Shown here: positions 1-12,888 of the stretch, piece by piece
Numbering within the stretch: the first letter of the stretch is position 1
Layout of the letters: every line of letters begins with the position of its first letter
Source: Corythucha ciliata
Taxonomy: Eukaryota > Arthropoda > Insecta > Hemiptera > Tingidae
Assembly: GCA_038030265.1 (NCBI GenBank)
Contig: CM075939.1
Span: forward strand, 11,699,253 to 11,763,252
Direction of reading: 5' to 3'
Length of the DNA: 64,000 nucleotides
The notes under the pieces: model-generated
What the model was told of the DNA's origin: nothing
The model's input: the letters and a program-made list of their open reading frames with translations, nothing else
The model's database searches: none
Position numbers and translations under genes: made by a program

Positions 1-3000
1 TCCAGGGTGCTAACTCGAAAGGCGTTGGGTGATTCAGAAACCAAAATGTCAAGTCAACAGCTTCGTTTGTGTGTTTTTTTTCACCTGTACTAAAAGTTTT
101 GAACGAAAAACTAGGGTGTTAGGGTGAATTTTATCAAGAAATTACACTCTCTAAAGACTTAAGGAAGGGGCACTATTGGCATCACCATTCCCTCATCATC
201 TGTTGATGTTCACGGGGTCATGAATAAGTATAGTTTTGACCCAGAAAAACGATTCTTCCCCCAAAAACGCATGATTCACGATAATGGTCCGAACCTTCAG
301 GAATTTCAGCATTTCACCCCGGTGGTACTTGAAGAACTGGAAGTACCTGTTACTTACCTAGGTACAAATTTGAATGTACCTGTCCCATCACTGGTCACGG
401 CCAAAGTTGCTGACACCATGGGCCGACAGCAATCCACTGGTTCAGAGTGTATATGCGTTTTGAAGAACAGTCGTGATTGGAGAAGGTGAACCGCATGCTT
501 GCCCCCTCTCCCCGGCACCTCTTCTCTTAGTTTCCACCGATGCTTTGATAGCTATCGATTGAAACACATTTTTCTTCAATTCAAAAGCGTTTGGTTTTCA
601 TCTTGTGTACACTTCAATCAGAACGAGCCAAAGTTTTAAACTCACTCCCTCCCCCCTACCCTTCTCATTTTTACCCTGTGAAAGGGGTCGTTTATGACGC
701 GAGTCTTTAAAAAAAAAAAAAAAAAAAGTTTATTTGTATTTTTTCCTTGCGGCGAAAGTTTACACAGAAATGATACGCTGCCCCTCATTTATCCCCTGCC
801 ACGGCTACGCACGCCCTTATCCATCGTACACCTTTTTTATAAACTATTAGCTCTTCGATCGTCTCGAGTTTAAAGAGTGAGACTTTTTATTTGTAAATAT
901 TCAAGTAGCTATTTTCAATCTAACCCCCCTCCCCCTTTCTAAACTACACCCCTTTACAATGATAGCTACCAAACTTAGACCGTTTCTCAGGGGGGGAATG
1001 ATTTTCAAATAGACTGAAAGCAGAAAAATCCTCAATTTTAAAGAGGTTTCTGACTTTCCATTCGTTTTTTTTTTTTTTTTTTTTCTGTCCGGAAAATAGC
1101 AGGATGACGTTATATGAAACGCTTAATAACGCCTGTCCCATATGACCCTTGAAACGGAACAGTCCAAGAAGGCGAAATTCCTATTTCGCTAGGCGCATTC
1201 TCTCTCCCTCTCTTAAAGCTGTTTTTACGAGTTACCAGCTTGAAGATACTCAGAAATATTTAAAAATAGGATGCTCTCTGTATTTTGGTGCGAATTTATT
1301 TTGTTTTTTTTCGTTATTTAGAAGAAAAATCGATTTCACGGATTCAATTGATTGGTCCAACCTTGACGTAAAGGACCTCATCCTAATAAATCGCTAAATT
1401 TAACTAAAAGGTCGACCTATTTAACGGGTTTTTTGTGTTTAAAATTACTATTTTTAAGTTTTTAAGTATCTATTTTGAGTGACTAAAAGTATTCTGTAGG
1501 GAAATACAATCGTTTTTCGCTACGCGTGCCCAACTTATACGTCTTTCTTAGGCACATAACGTTAAATAATAACAAAAGAGACCTTAGAAACGCTTTCACT
1601 TTCGGTTAAAAAAACTAGGATAGTACCCCCCTCCCCCCGTCATGTTCGTTCACCATCCAATCGTGTAGTCACACCCAATTACCCCCCGCCTCCGCTCACC
1701 AACGAGTACCTGGCGGCACTTCAGATTTTTTTATGATCCTACCGTTCATTACCATAAGTCCGTAATAATGGACTTTCTTCGTCTTCCCACGTTTGTTTGT
1801 ACTTTCTTCACCCAAGGGATTGCGAGTTGGGGACCCTCCTGTAATAACTCTGTTCGCGCGAAGGTTTTTTTCCATTATTTTTAATTATTTCTTTGTCCAT
1901 TGAAGAATCGAAAGGGAGACGGGAGTGATGACTCGCATGTTAAAATGTGCGCTGTATTGTTTCAAATGCGCGCATATTGTCGTATCCCTTGCATTTCAAT
2001 CGTCTATACTTTATTGAAATATGGACAATTAATTCTTGACGCGTGCGACATTTCATAAATGGCACGCTCCCTGCCCCGTCCCTTCTCGCTCAACACTCTT
2101 TCGTAAGGAAGAATTTCTTCGGTTGTTGGGTTTCATGAAAAAACTAAACAAGGTGCACATGAGGAAGAACGGATGCCCATATCTTCGGTAACGAACCCAA
2201 AGGCACTTCATACGGGTTGTCTTATTTTTATTTAAGTGGCAACATTATTCTTTCTACCCCCTACCCTTCTTCCCTAAAGTAGTTTTTCTCCACGGTGCTG
2301 CGAACCCACTAATTTGACCCTGCACGCATTTTTTTTTTTTATCGTTAGGCCCACTGGAGGAATTGCAAATTCAAAAAAATCGACCTTTCTAAAATGGTCG
2401 CCACCGGTTAGGGGGAGTTTCCTTGATCTACTCTTTACGATACGGTAAAAAACCGCCCGTCTTATATAAAAAGCCAGTTCATTACTTGAAAAAGACGATC
2501 TACAATCATTTAATTGCGTTCATTTGCTTTGAAATTACAAATTATTTCGTAATTAAAAAAAGTAGCGAGGGCAAACTTTGCCCTCCCCGACCTAGGGAGT
2601 TTACCCAACAGGAAATACGGCGCTATATCTCGAGTAAGAAAATGCCAAAGTTCGTGAAAAATGATGTCGATTTCTTAACAGGAATTTCAGAAAGGGTCAA
2701 ATAACTTTTCTTCCCCCCCCCCTTCCCAAAAACCACAATTCCCCGCCTCCGGGGCATATAAAGATAGCATCTTTCCCTGGGCGACTCTCTTCTCTATTAT
2801 TCCTTAAAAAGGTGGCCTATAAAGTATTATAGAAAAAAAAGACAATGAAAAATAAGGTGTCGATGCGCCTTTTTTTCCCTCTCTCCTCCGGAACAGATAA
2901 TCTCGGAGAAAGCATTCTCTCGTTGAAATTAGGCAAAGGTCGTATACAGGCCGCGAAGGATCTTTTTTTAATCGTTTTGGAAAACGGTCGTTAAAACCTT

Positions 3001-3268
3001 TGAAACAAAGAAGGAAGTTGGACATTCGTTTGGCTGTGTCAAATTATTGGCCTGGGAAAGGTTGGGGGTGTTGGGGGAGGGTCAGAGTTGACACTGATCC
3101 CTCCTCTGAAAATAACACCGCGGAACTTGATCGCGAGGCGTATAATTCACAGTAGATGTAAAATTCGGAATGACGCTGGGGTCCTTGTACGCCCTCGCTC
3201 CGTATTTTTTTTTTTTTTTTTCAATAAAGAAAAGGAGAAAGCTGATGAAATATAAAATAAATCGAGTG
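1..3268. other. No recognisable gene
   Basis: I find no exon with recognisable protein similarity here. The stretch is AT-rich with long T- and C-runs (for example 1065-1084 and 2714-2725). Open stretches at 220-489 and 2423-2704 (+) have no recognisable domain. It could be far-upstream intron of the RhoGAP gene at 16-25 kb or intergenic DNA; the sequence does not decide. Confidence 0.5.
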
Positions 3269-3599
3269 AGGGTGGGTTTATCAATCACCGGATATCTCAT
3301 GGAATAGCTATCGCTCGAATAATTTTACATTATTGTTTACAAAAAGGCCCGTAGCAACCACACATATCCCAGCTTTGACTGCAGATTAAGTGAATTGATA
3401 AACGCACCCTGAGTCATAAGAGTATATAACTTAAGTAAATTTTATATCGATCGTCTTAAGGTGCGTTTTTCAATGCACTTATTCTACAGACAAAGCTGGG
3501 TTAAGTCTGGTTGCTATGGGGTTTTTTTTAGACAGTAATGTGAAGTTATTCGACGGAAAGCAATTCCATGAGATATCCAGTGATTGATAAACCCACCCT
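3269..3599. mobile_element. MITE-like inverted-repeat element, 331 bp
   Basis: The left end AGGGTGGGTTTATCAATCAC is matched as the exact reverse complement at the right end. The pairing continues with small differences through both arms (about 3269-3415 and 3455-3599), including an inner pair built on GATAAACGCACC. No protein is encoded, so this is a non-autonomous DNA transposon that can fold into a near-complete hairpin. I could not fix a target duplication, and the superfamily is not assigned. Confidence 0.8.
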
Positions 3600-3755
3600 A
3601 GAAAACTTTCTCCCTTCGATAAACTGGATAGAGCAGATTTGTGTCGTCTGTGGTGACAATTATTTGAATAAATTTATGTTGGTAAGTGGGAGTGGGAGGG
3701 GTGAGAACTCGTTGACACTTCAACCTACGCTATAGAAAGTGAAAAGGTTGAATTG

Positions 3756-3783
3756 AAAAAAAAAAAAAAAAAAAAAAAAAAAA
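3756..3783. repeat. A28 homopolymer
   Basis: An uninterrupted run of 28 A. No coding sequence lies directly upstream, so it is not clearly a retrotransposon tail. It may be a simple repeat. Confidence 0.9.
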
Positions 3784-4039
3784 CGATTGGGTGGAGCATC
3801 TTCACCTTGTGTCTTCACTCGGAAGGTTTTTAGAAACGCGTGTCCGGGAAAATTGACACCGAGTCATACATGACAATCCTGTCAGAAATGATTAATTGCG
3901 GGGGAGAAAATTAAATTATTGACGATGCAAAAAATGCTCTTTTCCTTTAGAGAACTTTTAAAACACAGGGACGGCAATACGCCATCTTTGGTCCCTCGGT
4001 TTTCTGTGTAATCTTGGTAACTCTATGGAAGTTCCCTGG

Positions 4040-5000
4040 CTTTGCTATGTCTAAAATCAACTTCACGGGTCAGGCTTTTGTGCAAAACCCAGTTTTGCGG
4101 GTTTCACTTCTTTTAATCTCCAATTTCGCGGATTTTACTTTCCCTGAAAAACAATTTCGCGGAGTTGCCGCCATAACAGGGTCCTCCGCAATGTTCTTTC
4201 CTGAGTCTCAAAAAATGACTGTCCATGGTGAAGAAATGGTCAATTTCCCCCATCGAGCGCACCGATGATTGTGGCCACGAATTTGTCACTTCTACTAGGA
4301 AATTTAAACAGCAGACCATCACACAAACTTTACACAGCTCGAAATTATCTGTATTCTGGCTAATCCGTCCATATTAACCACCCAAAAATGAAAAATACAG
4401 TCAATTTGCGCCTTTAAAATGGCAAAATCTGACAATTTGCACCCTAAAAACCACCAAATTATCTGGTGATTCAACCCCATTTGATCACTATCTTATAAAT
4501 AATTATATGTATTAAGCTATAAATAGCCAAACTGGAAATTCATGCCCTAAAAATGGCCTACCAACCACTAGGGGTTAAACTAATTATTCGAGCTTCATAA
4601 ATGCCTAAATTGAGGGTTTGCTCAATAAAATTGGCTAAACTGACCATGCGTATCCCGAGAAAGTCACACCGACTATATTCACGACCAAAAATTGGTAAAT
4701 CTGACGCACTTCACACTAAAAATGCCTAATCTGACGATGCGCGCCATGAAAATCTCTAAACGGACGATATTCGGGTGCCCTGACAATGGCAAAACCTCTA
4801 TGGCGTTCAAGCACTCTAAAAATAGCCAAACTGACCATTCGCTCCTTGAGAATGGCCAAATTGACGTTTCGTGCCATAGAGTAAGCAAAAGCGACTCACT
4901 TGGGCCCATAAAAATTAGAAAACTGACGATTCGCGTCTTGAAAATGCCTAAACTGGTGATTTGAGCCCTAAAAAAGCGTTGATCTATGTCCGACGCCGGC
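4040..5000. repeat. Degenerate short-unit arrays, two families
   Basis: From 4040 to 4170 there are a few degenerate units built around AATTTCGCGGA(T)TTT. From about 4385 to 4985 a second array repeats a unit of roughly 30 bp, AAAATGGCTAAACTGACGA followed by TTCGCGCCCT, with many substitutions and indels. The same second family recurs at 5701-5830, 30850-31280 and 56270-56850. Open frames that cross the array come from the repeat and are not genes. Confidence 0.75.
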
Positions 5001-5002
5001 GT

Positions 5003-5560
5003 GCTGGTATTGTTTGGGGCTCCGCCTAGACGATTCACCGCCGTTGCGTACTTGGTGCGATGTCAGGAAGCGGCTGAGTCGTGAGCATTGACATCCTCGT
5101 GATTCACTCTGGGCGCTAAGCGGTTAGGACCGGAGTGACGGTGTCCAGGCCTACTGGATTTATACGAACCGAAGAGAAATCGGGGGCCAGTCTCCGTTTC
5201 GATCTCTGACTCTTGGGCTACCTGAGAGGTCACATCACCCCCGGTAAATGAACCGATGACCGAACTGATGTTACCCACGAGGCCTTTCTGCGACTTTGTT
5301 TGCCGAGTCAGGTCGAGAGCCACGGGTGGGCGGGTTCGTAGCGTGTGGTAGCGCCTTCCCTCCTAGAGGAGGGGTGGTGCAGTCCATCAGCTCCGTCACC
5401 GGGGCTGATTTGTCGTAGGACCCCGTGGCTCTCGTAGCGCCAGAGTCTGAGGTTGAAATGGAGGCTTGACCGCGCAGCTCCGATGCATTTTCAAGAAGAG
5501 ACAGTTTGTCAGCTTCCCGCCACCTCCCACAGGCACGCACACACCCAACCAAAATAGGGT
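5003..5560 (-). pseudogene. GC-rich segment with interrupted minus-strand open frames, unidentified
   Basis: This block is GC-rich and abruptly bounded, unlike its AT-rich surroundings. On the minus strand two open stretches (5552-5271 and 5323-5063) overlap in different frames and together read as Ser/Thr/Gly-rich protein-like sequence, as if one frame had shifted near 5320. I recognise no domain. It may be a fragment of a retroelement or a decayed host exon. It resembles in composition the GC-rich block at 19560-20800, where a reverse transcriptase remnant is visible. Confidence 0.3.
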
Positions 5561-5700
5561 ATAGATCGGGAAAGTATGAAGTGCCGGAGGAAACGAAAAG
5601 TCCACAAACAGTTTGGTCTTGGGGGGGGGGGAGGCAGTTTAGCCATTTTCAGAGGCTGAATCGTGAGTTGCGTCATCTAAACCACTATTTCCCACCGTGT

Positions 5701-5830
5701 ACAAATGGCTAAACCGACCATTCGCGCCTTAAAAATGGCTAAACTAACGATTCGTCCCCTGGAAATTGTCCAAGCGACTATACATTTTGCGCCCTTAAAA
5801 TGGTCATACTGACAATTCGCGCCCTATGCG
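5701..5830. repeat. 30-bp array, short copy
   Basis: Three to four copies of the unit built on AAAATGGCTAAACTGAC, followed by an ATTCGCGCC-type segment. It is the same family as 4385-4985 and separated from it by the GC-rich block, which may have been inserted into one array. Confidence 0.7.
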
Positions 5831-5962
5831 GGCGCTATTAAAGATCGCTTTAAGATCGAGAGTGAGATTTGAGGCCGTATGAATTGCTTGTTTGCGAAAT
5901 TTCACACACAGTAAGGCAAACTTTATTAGAAAAGACACATTTTTCCTCATCTTCGCAACTAG

Positions 5963-6076
5963 GGATGCACCGCTCCCTCAACCTGACGAAGTCGGTCCCC
6001 CTGAGCCCCACTTCCGCCACCACTGCTCCTGCCTCCTGTACGCGCGGAAAGACTAGTTTTGGAGCCGATAATCCGA
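5963..6076 (+). CDS. Possible isolated exon, Ser/Thr/Pro-rich
   Basis: A pyrimidine-rich stretch ending in AACTAG at 5962 would be an acceptor, and GAC|GTAAAT at 6076/6077 would be a donor. The open frame between them encodes about 37 residues beginning MHRSLNLTKSVPLSP and is more GC-rich than its flanks. The composition resembles the disordered linkers of the RhoGAP protein downstream on the same strand, so it could be one of its upstream exons. There is no domain to prove this, and it may be chance. Confidence 0.2.
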
Positions 6077-6084
6077 CGTAAATT

Positions 6085-9000
6085 GACCGTTTTTTGTCTT
6101 CTTTTAAACTGTTGGCAGAGGTATGATTGCGTTTTAGTGGGGGTTTTCTGCAGATAAAATTATCAGTTTTTTGTGCTTGAGCTAAACTGGCTCATTCCTG
6201 GCCTGTTTCGTTGTGCGTTGTGGGGGGGGGGGATTTGCGACAATTGCCTGTTTCGAGTACGATTTCCTGATGGAAAACCATATTTCTGCCGTTATTCAGT
6301 GGATAAACATTCATCTGGGGCTAAATTGACAGTTTTTGTCGGTTAGCTTGTTCTTAGGAGTACGCCCATGAGCCCACATCCGACCCCAAGGCTAAATGTT
6401 ATGCCTTTAAAACCGAATGTTATTGTGTGGCTGACTGTGTCGCCCTATTGTGAGCGAAGTGAGTCATAATCCTTCCTCCTCGAATAACATAAACATCGCC
6501 CGACTGTGAAGTTCTCGTGCATGAAGAAGTTTATAATTCATAGTTTCTACTTTCACTTATTGTTCATCCAAACCGACGCAATTTTCTCCATTTCCATAAC
6601 TGTTTTTGCGAGTTCCTTCAGCCTGACACGCGCTGTCATAACAGTGTCCGACTGGACGGTGCAAATCGCCCCCCCCTCCTCCATTGGTGGGGTCCTGAAA
6701 TTTCGTTCAAATTTATGTCGGGACCCAATGAGAAGTTCCTCCCTCCATCAACCGTGGGCTCGCGGACTCAATTATTTGCGTTGACCTTATAAGAAGTGTA
6801 CTGACACACGCCTCGACCCGAGTGTCACACAGACACACCTGGAGTTTTTCGCTTCGGTTTTTGAAAAACGTCATTGCTCAGGCACTCGCACGTGTGCCTC
6901 TTTTTATTGGTGACACCTGCTCTCCCCGCTCCCTTTACCATTTGTTGTTTATTTCTATCGATACTTTGTTTATATCACAAATTACCCAGAGGTAAAAATT
7001 AAACTCAAACAGCCTCGAGAGTGAGACTCAAATGGCCTGTTTAGGTTTATGTCAAAATGGGTTTCAGTAGATATTCACTCGATTAAAAGGGTGCCCAAAA
7101 TATCTACTATAATACCCATAACACCTGTGCGATTTTTAGTCGAAACCCCCCTTCCACCCCCTATAACACTCGCGTCTTCTCGCGGCAAGGCCGCAATCTC
7201 AGTGATGACCCCCCCCCCACTCTTGGTCATATCCCTGCACCCTTCCTTAATTCAGTGCGAGTTTTTTTCTTCCTCCCGTTCCTCGCCCAAAGAAGCTCCG
7301 CCGCTTTAGAGCCGCACGCTACTTCTCACGGAAAGCCCGCACTAATGCGTTTCTTCTTCAGTCTTTAGATTCCGCCTCGAATGTATAGACGCGGTCTTGG
7401 GGAGGGCAATAAAGTGAATATAAAATCACGTTCTTAATTGTTTTTTTAATCGGAGTAGTGCCGCGTTTATTTCGTAAGTGGTTTTCAATTTTCGCGGAGT
7501 TTTGTTACGAATTTTTTTTCTTTATCTTTCACTCTCTCTGTAAGTCACTTTGAATGTTGACAGAAAAAAGGTACCAACTTTTTTATCTCGCCCAGGCGAT
7601 TCTCTTCTCACTCTAAATGTGTTCTGTTCCGAAATTTCTTCGCTTTTTTTTTTTTAGCTATCGAGCTTTAGTGGCTAGCGATTTTGAGGCGTCCCCCAGT
7701 ATGTAAAACTCCCAAGTTCCCACTTGTATTGACCTAGGTTCTTTGATTGACCATCCGCTTATGGTGGAGGGGGGTTACTGTTAATATCGCACTGATGGGC
7801 GAGTTCGATCTCGGTAATTACGGAGGCTGTTTGGTTTGAAACGAAAATTACCGAGAAGGGGCTACTTTTTTTTCGGAAGTGATCTTAAAATCGCTAAAAA
7901 ATGTTCCAATTTGACTGCGGGCCTTTCTAGATAAAAAAAACGACAGCAAATTAGGAGTGAGAGTTATTCCCCGTTCCATCACTGTAACTTCCTTTTACCA
8001 TGATCTCATCCAGAGATTTGTTAAAATGCCACCCCCCTTCCTTCCATGCGTTTCGTAATAACGATGGCGAAAAAAAATAGCCGGCCCATTAATTTGCGTA
8101 ATTTTTCGTACTAATGAACGCATAATTTGGCCCTCCCCTCGTGTATGAGTGCGCGGGGGGGGAGGGGTTGTACACAGGAAATTTTTCAGGATCAGGCTGT
8201 ACGGGTCTGTTTGATTGGGCAGGGTTGTGTATTAAACAGATACCCGCATTTTTAAGGGTTTTTTTCTTAATTTCTCCGATAAGCCAAAAACAAAATAGTT
8301 TTTAAACAAAATAAACGTGGCTATCTCTTTTGTCTGGCATAGTCTAGACGTCTCGATTGGTGGGAGTCTCGTTATTAGGCTTGTCCCGATCATCAAATAT
8401 CAATTATACATCGATGCATGACATTCAACCCCCCTCCCGCCACCATACCCTCTCAACAAGGTCGCCGAAGGGGGTGAGTTACTAGGAAAACGATAGGAAC
8501 CCGTAGACCTACTTTAAAAGAAGGTTTTTAATAGTGTTCGACCCCATTTTTAGTGCCTTAGTTCAAAGATATTGAAAATCTGTTTTGAGGGAGCTTCGTG
8601 ACAGAGATATGGGTGGGAGGAGGGGGACACTCTTCTTACATTCCGGTAATTTGAAGAAAAAAAAAGCAAAATTTCCTGAACCGGAGTGGATTAATCCAGG
8701 TGCTTGGGATGATGATATATGGTGGCGAGACAGGGATTTGAAGGTAAACGTAGGCAATCTTGAAAAGCACGTATACGTGGGAGACTAAAAATGCGTGCTA
8801 TGATTCCAATTTTGAAGCGAAGAATAGTCGGCAAATTAGACCCCCCCCCCCCCAACTCACGATTAAAATGTGAAATTCAGGCGAATGGTCTTTAAACGAA
8901 CTGCTAACAAAAATTTCCCTCGTGCAGTTTCGTCTCAAAAGCAGGACTACAGCAGTGTAAACTCGCTTTCTGCTTTAAACTTGTTTAAACTGACAGTGAT

Positions 9001-9992
9001 TTACAGCTTCCCCCCTCCCAACTGTCCCCCCGGCATTTACCGATTGGTAATGTTTACACCACAGGGATGCTTATATCGTAACTATATACTCTCTTAGCGG
9101 AGATTTGTTTTGTTTTGCTATCTACTGCGGCACAGCTTTTTGCAAGTTTTTGGCATCGAGCCCCCCCTCCCCCAACCTCACCGCCTTTGACGTATTTTTA
9201 TTCCCATCATAAAACGATGAGTATAAACAAATACGATATGTTTGAACGAAGCGGCAGGCTTTCTTCCGCCTCGAAACTGGTTGCGGGTAGAACCACTTGG
9301 GGGGGGGGGGATGCCGACAGTTCCTATTAAAGCGAGGTTGAAAAACCGAATTTTCCTGAAAACAAAATGGACGTGGACCGGTCTATGTTGTTCGAGATTG
9401 GCGAGATGCAGTCTAGCAGCTAAAAAACGGCCTTGTTAAGGGAGAAAGCACTGGTCGTAGTGCTGAGTGATCTCCCTCCTCCCCACCAGACCGGGGCCTG
9501 AGTGGCTTAAGTATATTAAATCATGCCCGAAACACCTCCCACGTGCCATCGAGGCCGGGCTAGCCAACAGTACAGCAAACTTTTGACTGGCGGTCCCTGT
9601 AACTCAGTCTTTTGAGTGTGGCCATAGGCTGAGTGACCTACATCTCACCCCCCACAATCCAGGTCACAGCATTTTTATTGATGATAGGGGGATCACGCGA
9701 AACGGAAGAACCACAGTGAAGGGTCTAACTAAAAGGTTGGAACCACAAAATAGATGGAGGGGCGAGGGGTGTGGACCGATCCCCAGCAGGCCACGGTTCA
9801 GAGTTGGGGGCCCCCGAAGAGCTTTACAAAATTGGGAAAATAAGGATTTTTAGGAAAAGGAGACTCTGCAGTACAATCCCATAAATTGGCCTGTACGGGC
9901 CTGCGTAGCCCGGAGGGGGTCTGAAGCCCGGCGCCCAGGGGAAAAAACCGTTTTGAAAACCGAAGTACCTAAGTAGAAAGAAAGGTAGTAAG
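6085..9992. other. No recognisable gene
   Basis: AT-rich sequence with frequent C-runs and G-runs (for example 7209-7218 and 8841-8852). Open frames at 6506-6784, 7049-7309, 8870-9097 and 9115-9330 (+) have no recognisable motif. From about 9380 to 9960 the base composition is more balanced, but no protein is evident. Confidence 0.5.
8573..8740 (+). CDS. Possible isolated exon, Trp/Asp-rich
   Basis: An open frame ends at a good donor (GATTTGAAG|GTAAAC, break after 8740) and encodes a lysine run followed by PEWINPGAWDDDIWWRDRD, which is unlike random translation. The acceptor is unclear: the frame has a stop near 8570, so an acceptor would have to be TTTTGAG or GTGACAG, both poor. I do not recognise the family. 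It could be an upstream exon of the RhoGAP gene or an unrelated gene. Confidence 0.2.
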
Positions 9993-10345
9993 CAGTGGCA
10001 GACCTATTCGATAGTACGTCCGCACGGGGTGGAAATATACATCAGGCCCCTTAGATCATAAATAAATAAATATAATAATGATGTATCGTTAAATTATGGG
10101 GTTCTCTTAATTTAATCCGCGAATTAGAAATTTTTCACAATTCAAGCCACGAAGATGCCTCCAGAAACCGCGAACTTTGCCATTTTCTCAATTTTCCGTA
10201 AATTAGCGGATGTTCTCAACTTAACCCTCTAATTAGCAATTATTTAGCCGCGTTGCAATAGTTTTTCGCCTCGAATTAGCGCTTATTACGGCAAATTCCA
10301 ACTTTAGTCGTTTATTAACGTTTTTGATAAGTCAAAAGTTGAGGC
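9993..10345. mobile_element. hAT-like terminus followed by 29-bp-type array
   Basis: A CAGTGGCAGACCTATTCG terminus at 9993 is followed by GGCCCC and then degenerate units of the family AATTAGCG(C)TTTTTCTCAATTTTAGCC(G/A)CG. This is the same order seen at 13916, 26900 and 32815. No matching right terminus was found, so this looks like a truncated copy. Confidence 0.5.
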
Positions 10346-12333
10346 TGATGCTCGAGCACTTTTAAAAGCGTTCGCTCAAGGGGGAGATGCAAGTGCCACT
10401 GTTGTTGTCAGAGCATAGGGAAAAGAAAACATCGCCTTTTTAAGGCATGGGAGTAGACAAACTGGTTTAGCCTCGTGCCCCCTATAAGTGTTATTATTTT
10501 GCAAACAAAACTTTAAAATAATTATATTTTTTTAAAGAGCGAAGAAATTCCGGAGATAACTCCCCCCCCCCGCCCACCATTTCCAATCAATTAATTCGCG
10601 GAAATGATTTTTTTAAAATTAACAAAAAAAAAAAGTGATGCGAGCTGGGAAAATGTACGTGTGCGAAGACCACAATGTCCTCGTCTCGTGTCTTCCCAGA
10701 TTTCACCATGTCACGAGCCATGTGAGACCTCAGCTCAGGCGCTGGGGCAGTGTGGGCTCTTGGGTGAGTTGTTATCGCCATTAATTGTATTTTTTTCGTT
10801 TTTTTTTTTTTTCGCCTCTCTCTATTGGAGCCACACAACACACACACACACACTCACAAAATTGACGTCTTAAAACGTCTGTATCCGTTTTGTTTTGTTT
10901 GATAAATGTGGCCCGCGCGAAGAAAACTCACCCATTTCTCATTTTTAGATACATTTCCCCCTTTTTTTTTATTTTTAAAAACACAATGAGGACGTCTTTG
11001 TTCCTCCCCCCCCCCCGGCCACTACCATTCCTCTCGCACAACTCACTTCGCCCACATTATCCCTTGTTAATAGTTTATAAACAAACTTGAGTTATTTCCC
11101 CCTGACCTACATCTTGAAAATCCTCTTTAAGATTCGTATTAATTATTTGCTACAAAATTATGAGCGTGTTTTAAAACAAACAAAAAAATTGAAAACGAAT
11201 ATCGCGGAGTTCGAGCTAAAAATACCAACGCATAGGGTTATTAATTTTGTAAGTTATACTCCTGAAAATACCAGCGTGTTTGTATGTATAACAACACCAT
11301 GGAAAATTTGTTAAAGTCTCAAAGCTAAAAAAGGTTCAAAAGTATTTTTTTTTGAGTGAAAAAACACGAAGGGAAATGCGGGCGATAAATACATTTTGAA
11401 ACACCATACGAGTAAACGGGGGGAGGGGGAGGGGGAAAATTTATGGTTTTCCAGAGAAAAGCGGAATTCTTTTGTTGCCACTTTTATTCCTCTCTCGCTG
11501 TTTTCTTTTCTTTGAGAATTTCGAATCTTTTTAGACGATAATAATTATCGTTTAGGCGTGGAGAGAGATAGAGTACCTGAAAATAGCAACCGCCAGGAGC
11601 TGTTTAATAACACTTTTTAAACTAAACTGAAGAAAAAAACAGTCCTCCCCCCCCCCCAAAAAAACTCGGTGAGTTATCCACGTCGTAAATACTTCATTTT
11701 AAAACGTAAAACCAATCTGGCTACGGTGGGGGGGGGGCAAGTGTATAGATTTTTCATCAATACCGTCGTTACAGAGTCTTTAACTGATGCCTGTCTGGTT
11801 TACAAGGATTGAAATGTGGGGAGTGATAAGCGGGCAATGGTGGTGGGGGAGGGGGGGGTCCTCAGACAAAAAAAAAACGTTCAGTACTCCCAAAATAGGC
11901 TGCCTTTGTCGATTTGATTGTAAACAGAGTGTGACGTCAATTTTTGTGTCGTTCTTGAAAAACCTTTGAATGAGGTCTTCACACGATAAAGCTTTTTGGG
12001 GAGGGTTTTAATTCCAACGTTCAACTTGAGAAAAGAGAGAGAGAGAGTGTGTGTGTGAGGGAAAAGGCACTTTAAGCCGCTCTCATTGTCGTCATGTTTT
12101 CGTCTCATTTTCCTGGTACATAAGCGAAACAATCCCATTTTAATCGGGGTAATGGGTCAAACTGTCTTTTTTTCTCTCTCTCGAAGGGACTTGTCTTTGC
12201 TGTTTGATTCCTGTGACAATAATTGATTTTTTCTTCGAGAAAAAAGTCGAGTCCAAGCTCAACAGACCGACGGCATGCCAAAAACCACTTTTTTCAACTT
12301 TTCTGACGTTATACATTATGAATGTGATAATTA
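10346..12333. other. No recognisable gene
   Basis: Holds C-runs (10561-10571, 11007-11017, 11646-11657), an AC-dinucleotide tract near 10837-10853 and a GA/GT tract near 12035-12057. Open frames here are short and low-complexity. Confidence 0.5.
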
Positions 12334-12888
12334 TGTGACGAAAAATTTTTTAGGGTTATGTAAATTTTGGTGTTTGAGGTATGAAGACTGCGTGATTGAT
12401 GATTCAGGGATTGTGTGGAGGACCACACGATACTTCCATGTTCCCGTTTTTGGTTTCATCAATAATGCATACAAAAAAAATAAATAAATAAACTAGAAAA
12501 CTTCCATGGCCGTATAAATTTTTTCAGTGCTCCGACCCCTCCGATTTCGTGCTGGTTAAAGGGTAACATGGACGCTCTAGTTTTATTTCGCATTTTTCGA
12601 CTAACGCGCCCATGTTACCCTTTAACCAGCATGAAATCGGAGGGGTCGGAGCACTGAAAAAATTGATACGGCCATGGAAGTTTTCTTCCATTCATGCCAT
12701 TCTTGCATTCATGCTGGCTATTCATTTTTTTTGTTTTTTGTATGCATTATTGATGAACGCCAAAAACGGGAACATGGAAGTATCGTGTGGCCCTCCACAT
12801 AATCTCTGAATCATCAATCACGCAGTCTTCATTCCTCAAACACCAAAATTTCCATAACCCTAAATCCAAAAAAATGTTTCGTCGCACA
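12334..12888. mobile_element. Long palindrome (foldback element), about 555 bp
   Basis: The left arm (12334-12577) and right arm (12602-12888) are reverse complements over almost their full lengths. Matching landmarks include CTCCGACCCCTCCGATTTC, TTCCATGTTCCCGTTTTTGG and the outer TGTGACGAAA / TTTCGTCGCACA. The loop is only about 25 bp. The right arm has roughly 45 bp that the left lacks, and the left has a short TAAA run instead. Arm identity is high, so the element is fairly young. Open frames across the arms (12275-12487, 12612-12809) mirror one another and are not genes. Confidence 0.85.
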
